Source of the DNA: an uncultured Eubacteriales bacterium
Lineage (GTDB): Bacteria; Bacillota; Clostridia; Lachnospirales; Anaerotignaceae
Assembly: GCA_934552695.1 (NCBI GenBank)
Contig: CAKTER010000002.1
Location: 1 to 29,577, forward strand
Direction of reading: 5' to 3'
DNA: 29,577 nucleotides
Shown piece after piece: positions 22,028 through 29,577 of the stretch. Within the stretch, counting starts at the first letter, position 1, and each line of letters opens with the position of its first letter. The notes under the pieces are model-generated. The model made no database searches. It saw nothing but the letters and a program-made list of their open reading frames with translations, and was not told the origin of the DNA. The position numbers and the translations under genes are program-made.

Positions 22028-24022
22028 ATGCACCATTTAAACATTGACCTTGAAACCTATTCCAGCGCCCCGATTGCCAAAACCGGGGCGCAACGCTATA
22101 TCGCCGATTCGGCGTTTGAGATTCTGTTGTTTGCTTACAGCTTGGATGACGGCCCGGTGGAAGTGGTAGACCTGGCCCAGGGGGAGGAGCTCCTTCCCTG
22201 GTTGGTCGAGGCGGTTCAGTCCCCAGATACTTTAAAACACGCTTACAACGCCCCCTTCGAATGGGGGTGTTTATCCCGGTATCTGGGGCCGCTGCCGCCG
22301 GAGCAGTGGCGCTGCACCATGCTCCATGCCCTGTATGCGGGCTATCCGGCGGGGCTGGAGGCTACCGGCAGAGCGCTAGGGTTGGCGGAGGATAAACGAA
22401 AGCTGGCTACCGGCAAAGCCCTGATTCGGTATTTTTGCACGCCTTGTGCTCCCTCTAAGGGCAATGGCGGCCGCACCCGAAACCTACCACACCACGACCC
22501 CGAAAAATGGGCCTTGTTTAAGGAATACAACCGGCAAGACGTAGTGGCTGAAATGGAAATTGGGCGGAGATTATCGGCGTGCCCTGTACCGGACTTTGTC
22601 CAGAAACAGTGGGAGACTGACTTACGTATCAATGCCCGGGGCGTAGCTGTGGATATGGCGCTGGTAGAAGGGGCGCTGGAGTTGGACGCCAATAACCGGG
22701 AAAGCCTTATCCAGGAGGGGCGGGAGCTGTCCGGGTTGGAAAACCCCAACAGCGTGGCTCAGCTGACCGAGTGGCTGAACGCCGAGACCGGGGCCCCGGT
22801 GACCAATCTGCAAAAGGCAGCAGTGGCGGAAATGCTGCAAAACAAAGACCACACGCCCAGGGTACTGCGTATGCTGGAGATTCGGCAGGAGCTGGGGAAA
22901 ACCAGCACCAAAAAGTATAACGCCATTGCTTCGGCGGTGGGCCCGGACGGCCGTGTGCGGGGGCTGCTGCAGTTTTACGGCGCCAACCGGACGGGGCGCT
23001 GGGCAGGGAGACTGGTGCAGGTACAGAACCTCCCTCGCACCTATCTGGAGCCGCTGCCGCTGGCCCGGGAGCTGGTGAAGCGGCGGAAGGACGGAGCCCT
23101 GCGAGTAATCTACGGCTCCGTGCCGGATACCCTGAGCCAGCTTATTCGTACGGCCTTTGTGGCCCCGAAGGGGCACACTCTCATCGACGCAGACTTTTCA
23201 GCCATCGAGGCCCGGGTGATCTCGTGGCTGGCCAAAGAAGAGTGGCGGCTGGAAGTGTTCCGCACTCATGGCAAAATTTACGAGGCATCCGCCTCTCAGA
23301 TGTTCGGGGTACCCATCGAGCTTATCAAAAAGGGCAACCCGGAGTACGCTCTGCGGCAGCGGGGCAAGGTGGCCGAGCTGGCCCTGGGCTATCAGGGCGG
23401 GGTAGGCGCTATGCGCCAAATGGATGTAGGCCATCAGCTGGACGACCTGTCTGACGAAGAGGTGCGGGAGATTGTAGCCCGCTGGCGGGTGACCAACCGG
23501 CGTATCCAGGATTTGTGGTATGCGCTGGAATCTGCCGCTGCGCAGGCTATCCGGGAGGGGATTACTGTGGGAGTAAACGGCCTGATTTTGCAACGGGAGT
23601 ATGACTACGACCATGGGAGAGACTGCCTGACAATCCGACTGCCTTCCGGACGGAAGCTGTACTATATCGACCCGCAAATCGGTGAAAACCAATGGGGCGG
23701 CCCCTCTATAACTTACATGGGCGTGAGCCAGACCAACAAACAATGGCGCCGACTGGAGACCTACGGCGGAAAGCTGGTGGAAAACTGCGTGCAGGCTATT
23801 GCCCGGGACTGTCTGGCCGAGGCGATTGAACGTCTTGAGACCGCCGGGCTGCCGGTGGTGTTCCACATCCATGATGAGGTGGTCATTGATGTAGTTCCCT
23901 GGGCAGATGACGACACCATGCTGGACACGGTGGTCAACATCATGCGCCAGCCCCCCGCATGGGCGCCGGACCTACCCATGAACGCCGACGGCTGGGTGGG
24001 AAAATTCTTCAGGAAAGACTAA
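22028..24022 (+). CDS. Phage family A DNA polymerase with 3'-5' exonuclease domain
   Basis: 664 residues, ATG 22028. Exonuclease motifs: Exo I IDLETY (D7, E9), Exo II HAYNAPFEW (71-79), Exo III YNRQDVVAEM with D171. Polymerase motifs: A in TLIDADFSAIEARVISWL (384-401; D387/D389), B in RQRGKVAELALGYQGG (443-458), C in FHIHDEVVIDV (612-622; catalytic HDE). No 5'-nuclease domain, as usual for phage enzymes. It replicates the phage genome with the VapE primase-helicase and ssDNA-binding protein encoded either side. The length is typical for this group. Confidence 0.95.
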   Translation: MHHLNIDLETYSSAPIAKTGAQRYIADSAFEILLFAYSLDDGPVEVVDLAQGEELLPWLVEAVQSPDTLKHAYNAPFEWGCLSRYLGPLPPEQWRCTMLHALYAGYPAGLEATGRALGLAEDKRKLATGKALIRYFCTPCAPSKGNGGRTRNLPHHDPEKWALFKEYNRQDVVAEMEIGRRLSACPVPDFVQKQWETDLRINARGVAVDMALVEGALELDANNRESLIQEGRELSGLENPNSVAQLTEWLNAETGAPVTNLQKAAVAEMLQNKDHTPRVLRMLEIRQELGKTSTKKYNAIASAVGPDGRVRGLLQFYGANRTGRWAGRLVQVQNLPRTYLEPLPLARELVKRRKDGALRVIYGSVPDTLSQLIRTAFVAPKGHTLIDADFSAIEARVISWLAKEEWRLEVFRTHGKIYEASASQMFGVPIELIKKGNPEYALRQRGKVAELALGYQGGVGAMRQMDVGHQLDDLSDEEVREIVARWRVTNRRIQDLWYALESAAAQAIREGITVGVNGLILQREYDYDHGRDCLTIRLPSGRKLYYIDPQIGENQWGGPSITYMGVSQTNKQWRRLETYGGKLVENCVQAIARDCLAEAIERLETAGLPVVFHIHDEVVIDVVPWADDDTMLDTVVNIMRQPPAWAPDLPMNADGWVGKFFRKD

Positions 24023-24032
24023 GGAGGCTTGT

Positions 24033-24212
24033 ATGAAAAAGAGTATGAAGCAGGACTGGAATCGGAGTCTGCACACGCTTCTGGCGGTCTACCCCGCATT
24101 ATTTGGGGCCTTGACGTTTTCAAAAGTCTGTGAGGCCCCGAAACCGCTGGCCGGGTTCTTCCTGCTGCTTGTGATCAGCACATTTTTAGGCATCGTATTT
24201 TCTGACGATTGA
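24033..24212 (+). CDS. 59-residue two-TM small membrane protein
   Basis: ATG 24033 after AAGGAGGCTTGT, ten bases after the polymerase stop. Basic, Lys-rich N-terminus, then hydrophobic segments at about residues 14-28 (LLAVYPALFGALTF) and 40-57 (GFFLLLVISTFLGIVF), ending in DD. Unknown function. Unusual in lying between polymerase and primase genes. Confidence 0.6.
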   Translation: MKKSMKQDWNRSLHTLLAVYPALFGALTFSKVCEAPKPLAGFFLLLVISTFLGIVFSDD

Positions 24213-24225
24213 GAGGGCGAAGGTT

Positions 24226-26622
24226 ATGCTGCACGACCGAAAAATAACCATATCCACCGGCGGAAGCCGCAAGGCCACCACCTGGCAGCCGCAGACGCTT
24301 CTGGTGTCGGAGCTGTGGGCAAAGCTTCAGACCCCCGCCCGAAGCCCGGAGACCTTAAACGAGTATCTTGCCCTGAAGAAGTCCCGGCAGGATGATTTGA
24401 AGGACGTGGGGGGCTTTGTGGCCGGCACTTTGTCTGGCCCCCGCCGTAAGGCCGACAGCGTGGCTGGGCGGGATGTGGTCACGCTGGATCTGGATAACAT
24501 CGCCGCCGGGGAGACCGACACCGTTTTGCGGCGTATTGAGGGGCTGGAATGCGGCTACTGCGTCTACTCCACCAGGAAGCACCGACCGGAGGCCCCACGG
24601 CTGCGGGCACTGTTGCCGCTGGATCGCACGGTATCCGCCGATGAATACGAGCCCATCGCCCGAAAAATGGCGGAGCTTATTGGGATTGCCTGGTGCGACA
24701 CTACCACATTTGAGGTCTCCCGGCTGATGTATTGGCCCAGCTGTTGCTCGGACAGCACCTATGTGTATGTGTGGGCCGACAAGCCCATGCTGTCCGCCGA
24801 CGGGGTGCTGGCGCTCTACACCGATTGGCGGGACTGCGCCCAATGGCCTCAGGCGCCGGGGGCGCAGAATCTGCCCACAAAGCTGGCGGCGAAGCAGGGC
24901 GACCCGGAGGCCAAGCCCGGGGTGGTGGGGGCGTTCTGCCGCACATTCGATATTTACCGGGCCATGGATGAGCTGCTGCCAGGGCTGTACGCCCCAGTGG
25001 AGCATATGCCGGACCGCTATACCTATTTGGGCGGGTCTACTACCGGCGGCGCCGTGGTGTACGACAACGGCAAATTCTTATATTCCCACCATGCCACCGA
25101 CCCATGCAGTGGGCGGCTGGTGAATGCCTTTGATTTGGTGCGGCTACATCGGTTCGGGGATTTGGATGAGGAGGCCCAACTGGGTACGCCTACGCTGCGT
25201 CTACCGTCGTATAAGGCTATGTGCGAGCTGGCCGTGCAAAACCCCGATGTGGCGGCAGTCATGGCTCAGGAGCGCTACCAGGAGGCCCTGAAGGACTTCG
25301 AGGGGGTAGAGGCCACCAACGAGGCCGAGCCCGCCAACTGGATGGACAAGCTGGAGGTCAACAGCCAGACCGGGCTCCCCCGGTCGACTATGGACAATGT
25401 CTGGATTATCCTCGAGAACGACCCGCAACTAAAAGGCAAATTTGCGTTGAACAAATTCGCCGGCCGGGGGGAGGTGCTGGGGCCTCTGCCCTGGAACGAA
25501 GACCCCCGCCGGCGGATGTGGGACGACAATGACAACAACGGCCTGTACTGGTATATGGAGCGAGTCCACCGCATCACCGGCACCGGCAAAATCGACGGGG
25601 CGCTGTCGCTACATACCACGCAGCACGCCTTTAACGACGTGCAGGACTATCTCCGGGGGCTGACCTGGGACGGCGTGCCCCGGTTGGATACGCTGTTTGT
25701 GGACTATCTGGGGGCGGAGAATAGTGCGTATTTGCGGGCGGTGACCCGCAAGGCATTTACGGCGGCGGTGACCCGGGCCATGGCCCCCGGGAGCAAGTTT
25801 GACACCATGGTAATCCTCAGCGGGCCGCAGGGCATTGGCAAGAGTACCTTGCTGGATACCATGAGCCGAGGGTGGTTTAACGATAGTATCCGGTCATTCG
25901 AAGGGAAGGAGGCTTCGGAGCTTTTGCAGGGCGTGTGGCTGGTGGAAATCGCCGAGTTGGATGCCTTCCGGCGCACGGACATTTCTCGAATCAAACAGTT
26001 CCTATCTTTACGGGCTGACCGGTTCCGGGCGGCCTACGGCCGCCACGTGAAGGAGCTACCCCGGTGCTGTGTGTTTTTTGGGACGACGAACTCAGACGAG
26101 TACTTGCAGGACCGTACCGGCAACCGACGGTTCTGGCCCGTGGTCACCGGGCTCCATCCGGTACAAAAGAGTGTGTGGGCCGACCTCCCGCAGGAGGTGG
26201 ACCAGCTGTGGGCGGAGGCCGTTGTGCGCTGGAAGCTGGGAGAGCCCCTGTGCTTGCCGAAGTCGCTGGAGGGCGATGCCCTGGACGCACAAGAGGCCCA
26301 CCGGGAGAGCAGCGCTCGGGAGGGGGTTATTCTGGATTTCCTGGAACGCCCCGTGCCGAAGGATTGGGCGGCGTGGCCGCTGGACCGCCGCAAAATGTTC
26401 TGGGACGGGTCGGTACAGGGGGATGTGGAGCTGGTTCCCCGTACCAGAGTGTGCGCACTGGAGGTTTGGGTGGAGGCCCTGAATGGTACGCCGAAGGACA
26501 TGAGGTACGCTGACGCCGCCGAGATTAACGCTGCAATCGGCGCAGCGCCGGGGTGGACCCGGACGAAAAACGGAGCCCGATTTGGCTATTGCGGGCTCCA
26601 ACGAGGGTTTGTAAAACAATAA
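24226..26622 (+). CDS. VapE-type primase-helicase
   Basis: 798 residues, ATG 24226 preceded by GAGGGCGAAGGTT. The N-terminal about 200 residues carry a primase-like module: VVTLDLDNI (84-92) with paired Asp and YSTRKHRPEAPRLRALLPLD (114-133), features of archaeo-eukaryotic-type primases. The C-terminal half is the virulence-associated E superfamily 3-like ATPase: Walker A GPQGIGKS (533-540), Walker B-like VWLVEIAEL (570-578), then FGTTNSDEYLQDRTGNRRFW (618-637). It probably primes and unwinds DNA at the phage origin, which would fit the repeat-rich interval directly downstream. Confidence 0.9.
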   Translation: MLHDRKITISTGGSRKATTWQPQTLLVSELWAKLQTPARSPETLNEYLALKKSRQDDLKDVGGFVAGTLSGPRRKADSVAGRDVVTLDLDNIAAGETDTVLRRIEGLECGYCVYSTRKHRPEAPRLRALLPLDRTVSADEYEPIARKMAELIGIAWCDTTTFEVSRLMYWPSCCSDSTYVYVWADKPMLSADGVLALYTDWRDCAQWPQAPGAQNLPTKLAAKQGDPEAKPGVVGAFCRTFDIYRAMDELLPGLYAPVEHMPDRYTYLGGSTTGGAVVYDNGKFLYSHHATDPCSGRLVNAFDLVRLHRFGDLDEEAQLGTPTLRLPSYKAMCELAVQNPDVAAVMAQERYQEALKDFEGVEATNEAEPANWMDKLEVNSQTGLPRSTMDNVWIILENDPQLKGKFALNKFAGRGEVLGPLPWNEDPRRRMWDDNDNNGLYWYMERVHRITGTGKIDGALSLHTTQHAFNDVQDYLRGLTWDGVPRLDTLFVDYLGAENSAYLRAVTRKAFTAAVTRAMAPGSKFDTMVILSGPQGIGKSTLLDTMSRGWFNDSIRSFEGKEASELLQGVWLVEIAELDAFRRTDISRIKQFLSLRADRFRAAYGRHVKELPRCCVFFGTTNSDEYLQDRTGNRRFWPVVTGLHPVQKSVWADLPQEVDQLWAEAVVRWKLGEPLCLPKSLEGDALDAQEAHRESSAREGVILDFLERPVPKDWAAWPLDRRKMFWDGSVQGDVELVPRTRVCALEVWVEALNGTPKDMRYADAAEINAAIGAAPGWTRTKNGARFGYCGLQRGFVKQ

Positions 26623-26637
26623 TTATGCAAACAAAAT

Positions 26638-26777
26638 GCCCGTTACATTGCCCGATACAATTTCACACACTATTGTGTCAGAGTAAAGTAACGATGTAAC
26701 GGCAATGTAACGGGCAATGTAACGGGCCTAACTGGCGTAAAACTGTACTTTCTTTATATACTGTTACATTGTTACAT
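26638..26777. repeat. Iteron-like repeats, core ATGTAACGG
   Basis: Three direct copies of ATGTAACGG at 26694-26702, 26705-26713 and 26717-26725, one inverted copy at 26640-26648, and two related inverted TGTTACAT copies at 26762-26769 and 26770-26777. A 17-bp segment at 26638-26654 is the exact reverse complement of 26711-26727. Spacing of 11-12 bp between direct copies suggests a protein bound on one helix face. Confidence 0.75.
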
Positions 26778-26800
26778 TTAATATACAGGGGAGGGAGAAA

Positions 26801-26860
26801 TATAGAGATTATAGAGAATATAGCGTTATATACCTCTATAATCTCTATAATCCCTATAAT
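26801..26860. repeat. 16-bp-arm inverted repeat and tandem 9-bp repeats
   Basis: TATAGAGATTATAGAG (26801-26816) is the exact inverse of 26834-26849, with a 17-bp loop that itself contains ATATA/TATAT. The right arm is made of tandem CTCTATAAT (26834-26842, 26843-26851) and CCCTATAAT (26852-26860). It is almost pure A/T apart from the regularly spaced G or C, suitable for unwinding or for cruciform formation. Confidence 0.75.
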
Positions 26861-26950
26861 ACGCCCCCCGTACACGCATATGTAGCGGTTGTATCGGCCT
26901 AAATGGCCAAATCGTAAAATATTTATGTAAACAGCAAAAGGAGCTGAACG

Positions 26951-27247
26951 ATGAGGGAAAGCTATATTGAGCGGCAGCTCGTCCGGGGGGTTCAGTCGAA
27001 GGGCGGACTGTGCTATAAGTTTGTTTCGCCGGGGAATCCCGGGGTGCCGGACCGGCTGGTAGTCACAGCAGAGGGCCGAATCATTTTCGTTGAGCTGAAA
27101 ACGAAGACCGGACGGCTGTCCCCCATGCAGGAGTGGCAGATAGGGCAGCTGCGAAAACGAGGGCAGGACTGCCAGGTGCTGTATGGGATGGAAGCAGTGA
27201 AGGTGTTTTTGAGAGAGGTGTTTCCCGATGGAGTACAAGCCCCATAA
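26951..27247 (+). CDS. VRR-NUC domain nuclease
   Basis: 98 residues, ATG 26951 after AAAAGGAGCTGAACG. The whole protein is a minimal VRR-NUC fold: YIERQLVRGVQSKGGLCYKF, GVPDRLVV with D34, IIFVELKT with E48 and K50, and SPMQEWQ, the PD-(D/E)XK catalytic set. Stand-alone phage VRR-NUC proteins are structure-selective DNA nucleases. It overlaps the helicase gene by 20 bp and the pair is typical of these prophages. Confidence 0.92.
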   Translation: MRESYIERQLVRGVQSKGGLCYKFVSPGNPGVPDRLVVTAEGRIIFVELKTKTGRLSPMQEWQIGQLRKRGQDCQVLYGMEAVKVFLREVFPDGVQAP

Positions 27248-28610
27248 TTACCAGACGTATTGTATTCAGCGGTTGGTGGACGACCCCAACGTAGGGCTGT
27301 TCCTTCGACCGGGTCTGGGGAAGACCTCTATCACACTGTCGGCAATAAATACCCTGAAATACTTTTGTTGGCAGGTGCAGAAGGTTTTGGTGGTGGCCCC
27401 GAAGAAGGTGGCGGAGGCCACTTGGCAGATGGAAGGCCAGCGGTGGGACCATCTACAGCACCTTCGGTTTTCCACGGTGCTGGGTCCCCTGAACAAGAGG
27501 GTGCGGGCCCTGAATACCCCCGCCGATGTGTATATCATCAATCGTGAGAATGTGGAGTGGTTGGTGGACTACTACAAGCAGGACTGGCCCTTCGATATGG
27601 TTGTGTTGGATGAATCTACCAGCTTCAAAAACGGACAGAGCAAACGATTTAAGGCCCTTAAACGGGTACGACGGTTTATCCATCGCATAGTGCTGTTGAC
27701 CGGTACGCCCACCTCCAAAGGCCTGATCGACCTGTGGGCACAAATATACCTGCTGGATGGGGGCGAGCGTTTGGGCCCCACTCTGACGGCATACCGGGAG
27801 CGGTACTTCAACCCCGACCGGCGCAACCGCACCCAAGTATTTTCGTACAAAGCCAAAGACGGTGCCGAGTGTGCCGTGCTGGAGGCCATTTCGGATATCT
27901 GCGTGTCCATGCGGGCGGAGGATTATTTGGAGCTGCCGCCGTGTATTACTCGGGTGGTTCCGGTACAGCTGGACGCCAAAGCCCAGCAGGAGTATGACAA
28001 GTTTGAGCGGGATTTGCTGTTGGAGCTGGACGGCGAGGTGATTACTGCCGGGACGGCTGCCGTGCTGACCGGCAAGCTGCTGCAGTTTTGCAATGGGGCG
28101 GTGTACAATGCCGACGGCGAGGCCGTTTCGGTGCATGATTGTAAACTGGAGGCCTATTTGGAGCTGCTGGAAAGCCTAAATGGGGAACCGACGCTGACAT
28201 TCTACGGGTACCGGCATGACCGGATACTGGAAACGCTGGCAAAGAAACGGAAAGACCTCCGGGTGCGGGTCTACGGCTCGCCTGCGGATGCCGAGGCGTG
28301 GAATCGGGGTGAGGTCGATGTATTACTCGCCCACCCTGCAAGCTGCGCCTACGGGCTAAATTTGCAGGCTGGCGGCCGTCATGTAATCTGGTACGGGCTG
28401 AACTGGTCGTTCGAGCTGAACGACCAGGCAAATTGCCGGTTATGGCGGCAGGGGTCCCCCTACGACAAGATTTTTGTCCACTATCTGGTGGTGCAGGGGG
28501 GCGTGGATCAGGATGTGATGGCGGCGCTGCAGGACCGTCGAGATACCCACGATGCCGTTATGCAGGCGCTGAAAGCACGGGTCCAGCGGGTAAAGGAGGG
28601 GTCGAAATAA
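27228..28610 (+). CDS. SNF2/DEAD-like phage DNA helicase
   Basis: 460 residues, ATG 27228 within the end of the VRR-NUC gene. Superfamily 2 motifs: I RPGLGKT (27-33), II VVLDESTSF (DES in place of DEAH, 125-133), III LTGTPTSKG (157-165). In the C-terminal lobe, LLAHPASCAYGLNLQAGGRH (motif V) and NDQANCRLWRQG (motif VI) are visible. Likely an ATP-dependent DNA translocase acting with the VRR-NUC nuclease in replication or recombination. Confidence 0.9.
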   Translation: MEYKPHNYQTYCIQRLVDDPNVGLFLRPGLGKTSITLSAINTLKYFCWQVQKVLVVAPKKVAEATWQMEGQRWDHLQHLRFSTVLGPLNKRVRALNTPADVYIINRENVEWLVDYYKQDWPFDMVVLDESTSFKNGQSKRFKALKRVRRFIHRIVLLTGTPTSKGLIDLWAQIYLLDGGERLGPTLTAYRERYFNPDRRNRTQVFSYKAKDGAECAVLEAISDICVSMRAEDYLELPPCITRVVPVQLDAKAQQEYDKFERDLLLELDGEVITAGTAAVLTGKLLQFCNGAVYNADGEAVSVHDCKLEAYLELLESLNGEPTLTFYGYRHDRILETLAKKRKDLRVRVYGSPADAEAWNRGEVDVLLAHPASCAYGLNLQAGGRHVIWYGLNWSFELNDQANCRLWRQGSPYDKIFVHYLVVQGGVDQDVMAALQDRRDTHDAVMQALKARVQRVKEGSK

Positions 28611-29047
28611 CAACGGAGGCAAAAAAGCGGTATCTGCGCCGGTATCTGGATACCCTGCGGCGCATGGATAAAGTACAGCAGCAGATTGCCGACCTGCGGT
28701 TGCACAAGACCAGTCCGAAGGGCCTGAGCGGCGGAATGCCCCGATCTGCTACCACGGCGGACCTGTCAGGTTATGCCGCCCGGTTGGATGAGCTGGTGAG
28801 GCGGCTGGAGGAGGCCAGCCGGCTTTCGGTGGAGTTGTACGCTGAGATTGACGCTGCTATAGCCCGGAGTACCAGTCGTGGGGCCCGAGAGATTTTGCGG
28901 CGGAGGTACCTGTTGGGGCAGGGCTGGGACGAGATTGCACAGGCTGTGGGGTGTTCGTATCGGAGCATTACACGGCAGCACGGGAGGGCATTACAAAGTT
29001 TTAATCCTGAGACTGACAAAAAGTGCTTGACTGTCCTACCCACCTGA
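28607..29047 (+). CDS. RinA/ArpU-like late transcriptional regulator (sigma-like HTH)
   Basis: About 146 residues if initiated at the ATA codon 28607, seven bases after AAAGGAGG. No ATG, GTG or TTG lies near that site; the first ATG in frame is 28664. The N-terminal helices (KKRYLRRYLDTLRRMDKVQQQ), the middle coiled region, and a C-terminal sigma-region-4-like HTH (ILRRRYLLGQGWDEIAQAVG then CSYRSITRQHGRAL) match phage late regulators of the ArpU/RinA/DUF1492 type. It lies at the end of the early operon, just before a promoter-terminator pair, where a regulator of late genes is expected. Specific family is uncertain. Confidence 0.75.
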   Translation: MTTEAKKRYLRRYLDTLRRMDKVQQQIADLRLHKTSPKGLSGGMPRSATTADLSGYAARLDELVRRLEEASRLSVELYAEIDAAIARSTSRGAREILRRRYLLGQGWDEIAQAVGCSYRSITRQHGRALQSFNPETDKKCLTVLPT

Positions 29048-29055
29048 GCTATTAT
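29027..29055 (+). promoter_or_regulatory. Strong promoter at the end of the late-regulator gene
   Basis: TTGACT at 29027-29032, 17-bp spacer, TATTAT at 29050-29055. It overlaps the last codons of the regulator. Predicted transcripts start near 29062 and meet a terminator within 60 bases. Confidence 0.75.
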
Positions 29056-29061
29056 GGTAAC

Positions 29062-29121
29062 ATGGAAGTCGTGTAGAAAACCTTTCGTTATTCTGGGGCC
29101 CCGGTGAACGGAGCCCCTTTT
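29062..29121 (+). ncRNA. Candidate short terminated RNA or late-promoter leader
   Basis: About 60 nt between the strong promoter and the terminator, with no ORF. This resembles phage late promoters whose short RNA is ended unless an antiterminator acts, or an independent small RNA. Confidence 0.4.
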
Positions 29122-29122
29122 T
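29095..29122 (+). terminator. Terminator after the early operon
   Basis: GGGGC and GCCCC with inner CCG/CGG around GTGAA, followed by TTTTTTC on the plus strand. Confidence 0.8.
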
Positions 29123-29128
29123 CATGCA

Positions 29129-29157
29129 AAAAATCCCCCGGAAAACGGGGGATTTGC
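29129..29157 (-). terminator. Terminator of the hicB-like gene
   Basis: AAATCCCCCG and CGGGGGATTT form the stem. On the minus strand it is followed by a T run, directly after the stop at 29159. Confidence 0.85.
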
Positions 29158-29158
29158 G

Positions 29159-29557
29159 TTAGGGCCGGTTTTGTACACCGAGGCGCTGTTTTAGTCCGTC
29201 GCTAAGCACCTGGGAAAAATTGAGTCCGGCTTTTTCCGCCAGATCGTTCAACCAGCTTTGCACGGTGACGTTCTTGCGGACAGTGCGTAGGTCGTTAGCC
29301 CGGCGGTATGCGTCCAGGTCAATGTCCACCAGTGTGACCAAGTCCCCCGGAGCGTGATGGGGGGTGAGGGTGGACGGTTCCGGAACAGAACGGCCGGCAT
29401 CCTGTTCGGAAATGCCCCAAAGGCCAATGGCGTCCCGGGCCATTTCAATGCACTCGGCCACGGTTTCACCCTGGGTGCCGATTTCCAGGTCGGGAATCTG
29501 GACAGAATAGCCGCCCTCTTTTTCGGGGGTCAGAATAGCAGGATATACGTTTAGCAT
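29159..29557 (-). CDS. hicB: HicB-family antitoxin
   Basis: 132 residues, ATG 29557 preceded by AAGGAGGGAATATC. The N-terminal half (about 1-50: YPAILTPEKEGGYSVQIPDL, then ETVAECIEMARDAIGLW) is the HicB partial-RNase-H fold. The C-terminal half (about 75-128: VDIDLDAYRRANDLRTVRKN, WLNDLAEKAGLNFSQVLSDGL) is a ribbon-helix-helix-type DNA-binding domain. HicB neutralises the mRNA-cleaving toxin HicA and represses the operon. No hicA is present downstream, where a terminator follows at once. The toxin gene should lie upstream on the minus strand, beyond the right edge. Confidence 0.88.
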   Translation of the reverse strand: MLNVYPAILTPEKEGGYSVQIPDLEIGTQGETVAECIEMARDAIGLWGISEQDAGRSVPEPSTLTPHHAPGDLVTLVDIDLDAYRRANDLRTVRKNVTVQSWLNDLAEKAGLNFSQVLSDGLKQRLGVQNRP

Positions 29558-29577
29558 GATATTCCCTCCTTGGGTGC

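Larger units (their letters stand above)
26623..26950. other. Non-coding repeat-rich interval, candidate prophage replication origin
   Basis: 328 bp without a gene between the primase-helicase and VRR-NUC genes. From left to right it has iterons, an ACACA/TGTGT dyad at about 26665-26677, an AT-rich stretch, a perfect 16-bp-arm inverted repeat and tandem CTCTATAAT repeats. Iterons beside an AT-rich, hairpin-forming region next to primase genes are the usual build of a phage origin. Function is inferred. Confidence 0.6.

Noticed and set aside
26678..27238. Minus-strand open frame across the repeat region and VRR-NUC gene
   Set aside because: It covers iterons and the palindrome, lacks a ribosome binding site, and opposes a recognised nuclease gene.

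Overview
The window reads as chromosomal DNA of a GC-rich Gram-positive anaerobe, most likely a Clostridia/Oscillospirales-type gut bacterium. This rests on strong AGGAGG ribosome binding sites, frequent GTG/TTG starts, a large secreted protein with three SLH domains, and phage genes of families typical of Firmicutes phages. The taxonomic placement is inference from gene style, not a database match.

Region 1 (1-11461) is host chromosome. It holds the 3' part of a YfcE-type metallophosphoesterase and a tRNA cluster (Arg-TCT, Leu-TAG, Gly-CCC) with a consensus promoter and a terminator. After these come a TraX-family membrane protein, a flavodoxin-like NAD(P)H-dependent reductase and a membrane polyferredoxin. 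On the minus strand, a histidine kinase/response regulator pair lies directly upstream of a 1842-residue SLH-anchored surface protein.

Region 2 (11462-29577, running past the right edge) is the left part of a prophage. Its left boundary is a 44-bp 3' fragment of a tRNA-Val(CAC)-like gene that keeps its original terminator. A tyrosine integrase follows, then a lower-GC two-gene accessory operon: a Panacea/SocA-type (DUF4065) protein and a three-TM coiled-coil membrane protein. Next are a SAP-like protein, a CI-type S24 repressor, a divergent DUF739 Cro-like protein and a run of very small early genes, several under 60 codons. The replication block is DUF2800 nuclease-like protein, DUF2815 ssDNA-binding-like protein, family A DNA polymerase, primase/VapE helicase, a repeat-rich non-coding stretch that looks like an origin, VRR-NUC nuclease and SNF2-like helicase. 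A late-regulator-like HTH protein and a HicB-type antitoxin (HicA presumably outside the window) complete it. No structural, packaging or lysis genes are present.

The most interesting material is: (i) the Panacea plus three-TM protein operon, a probable toxin-antitoxin or phage-defence module; (ii) three promoter-to-terminator units with no substantial ORF (12655-12748 +, about 16988-17304 -, about 29062-29121 +), which are candidate small RNAs; (iii) nested inverted repeats between integrase and accessory operon, including a repeat able to sequester the integrase ribosome binding site; (iv) a set of repeated operators for the lysogeny switch, with a distal fourth site; (v) iterons plus a 16-bp-arm inverted repeat forming a candidate prophage replication origin.
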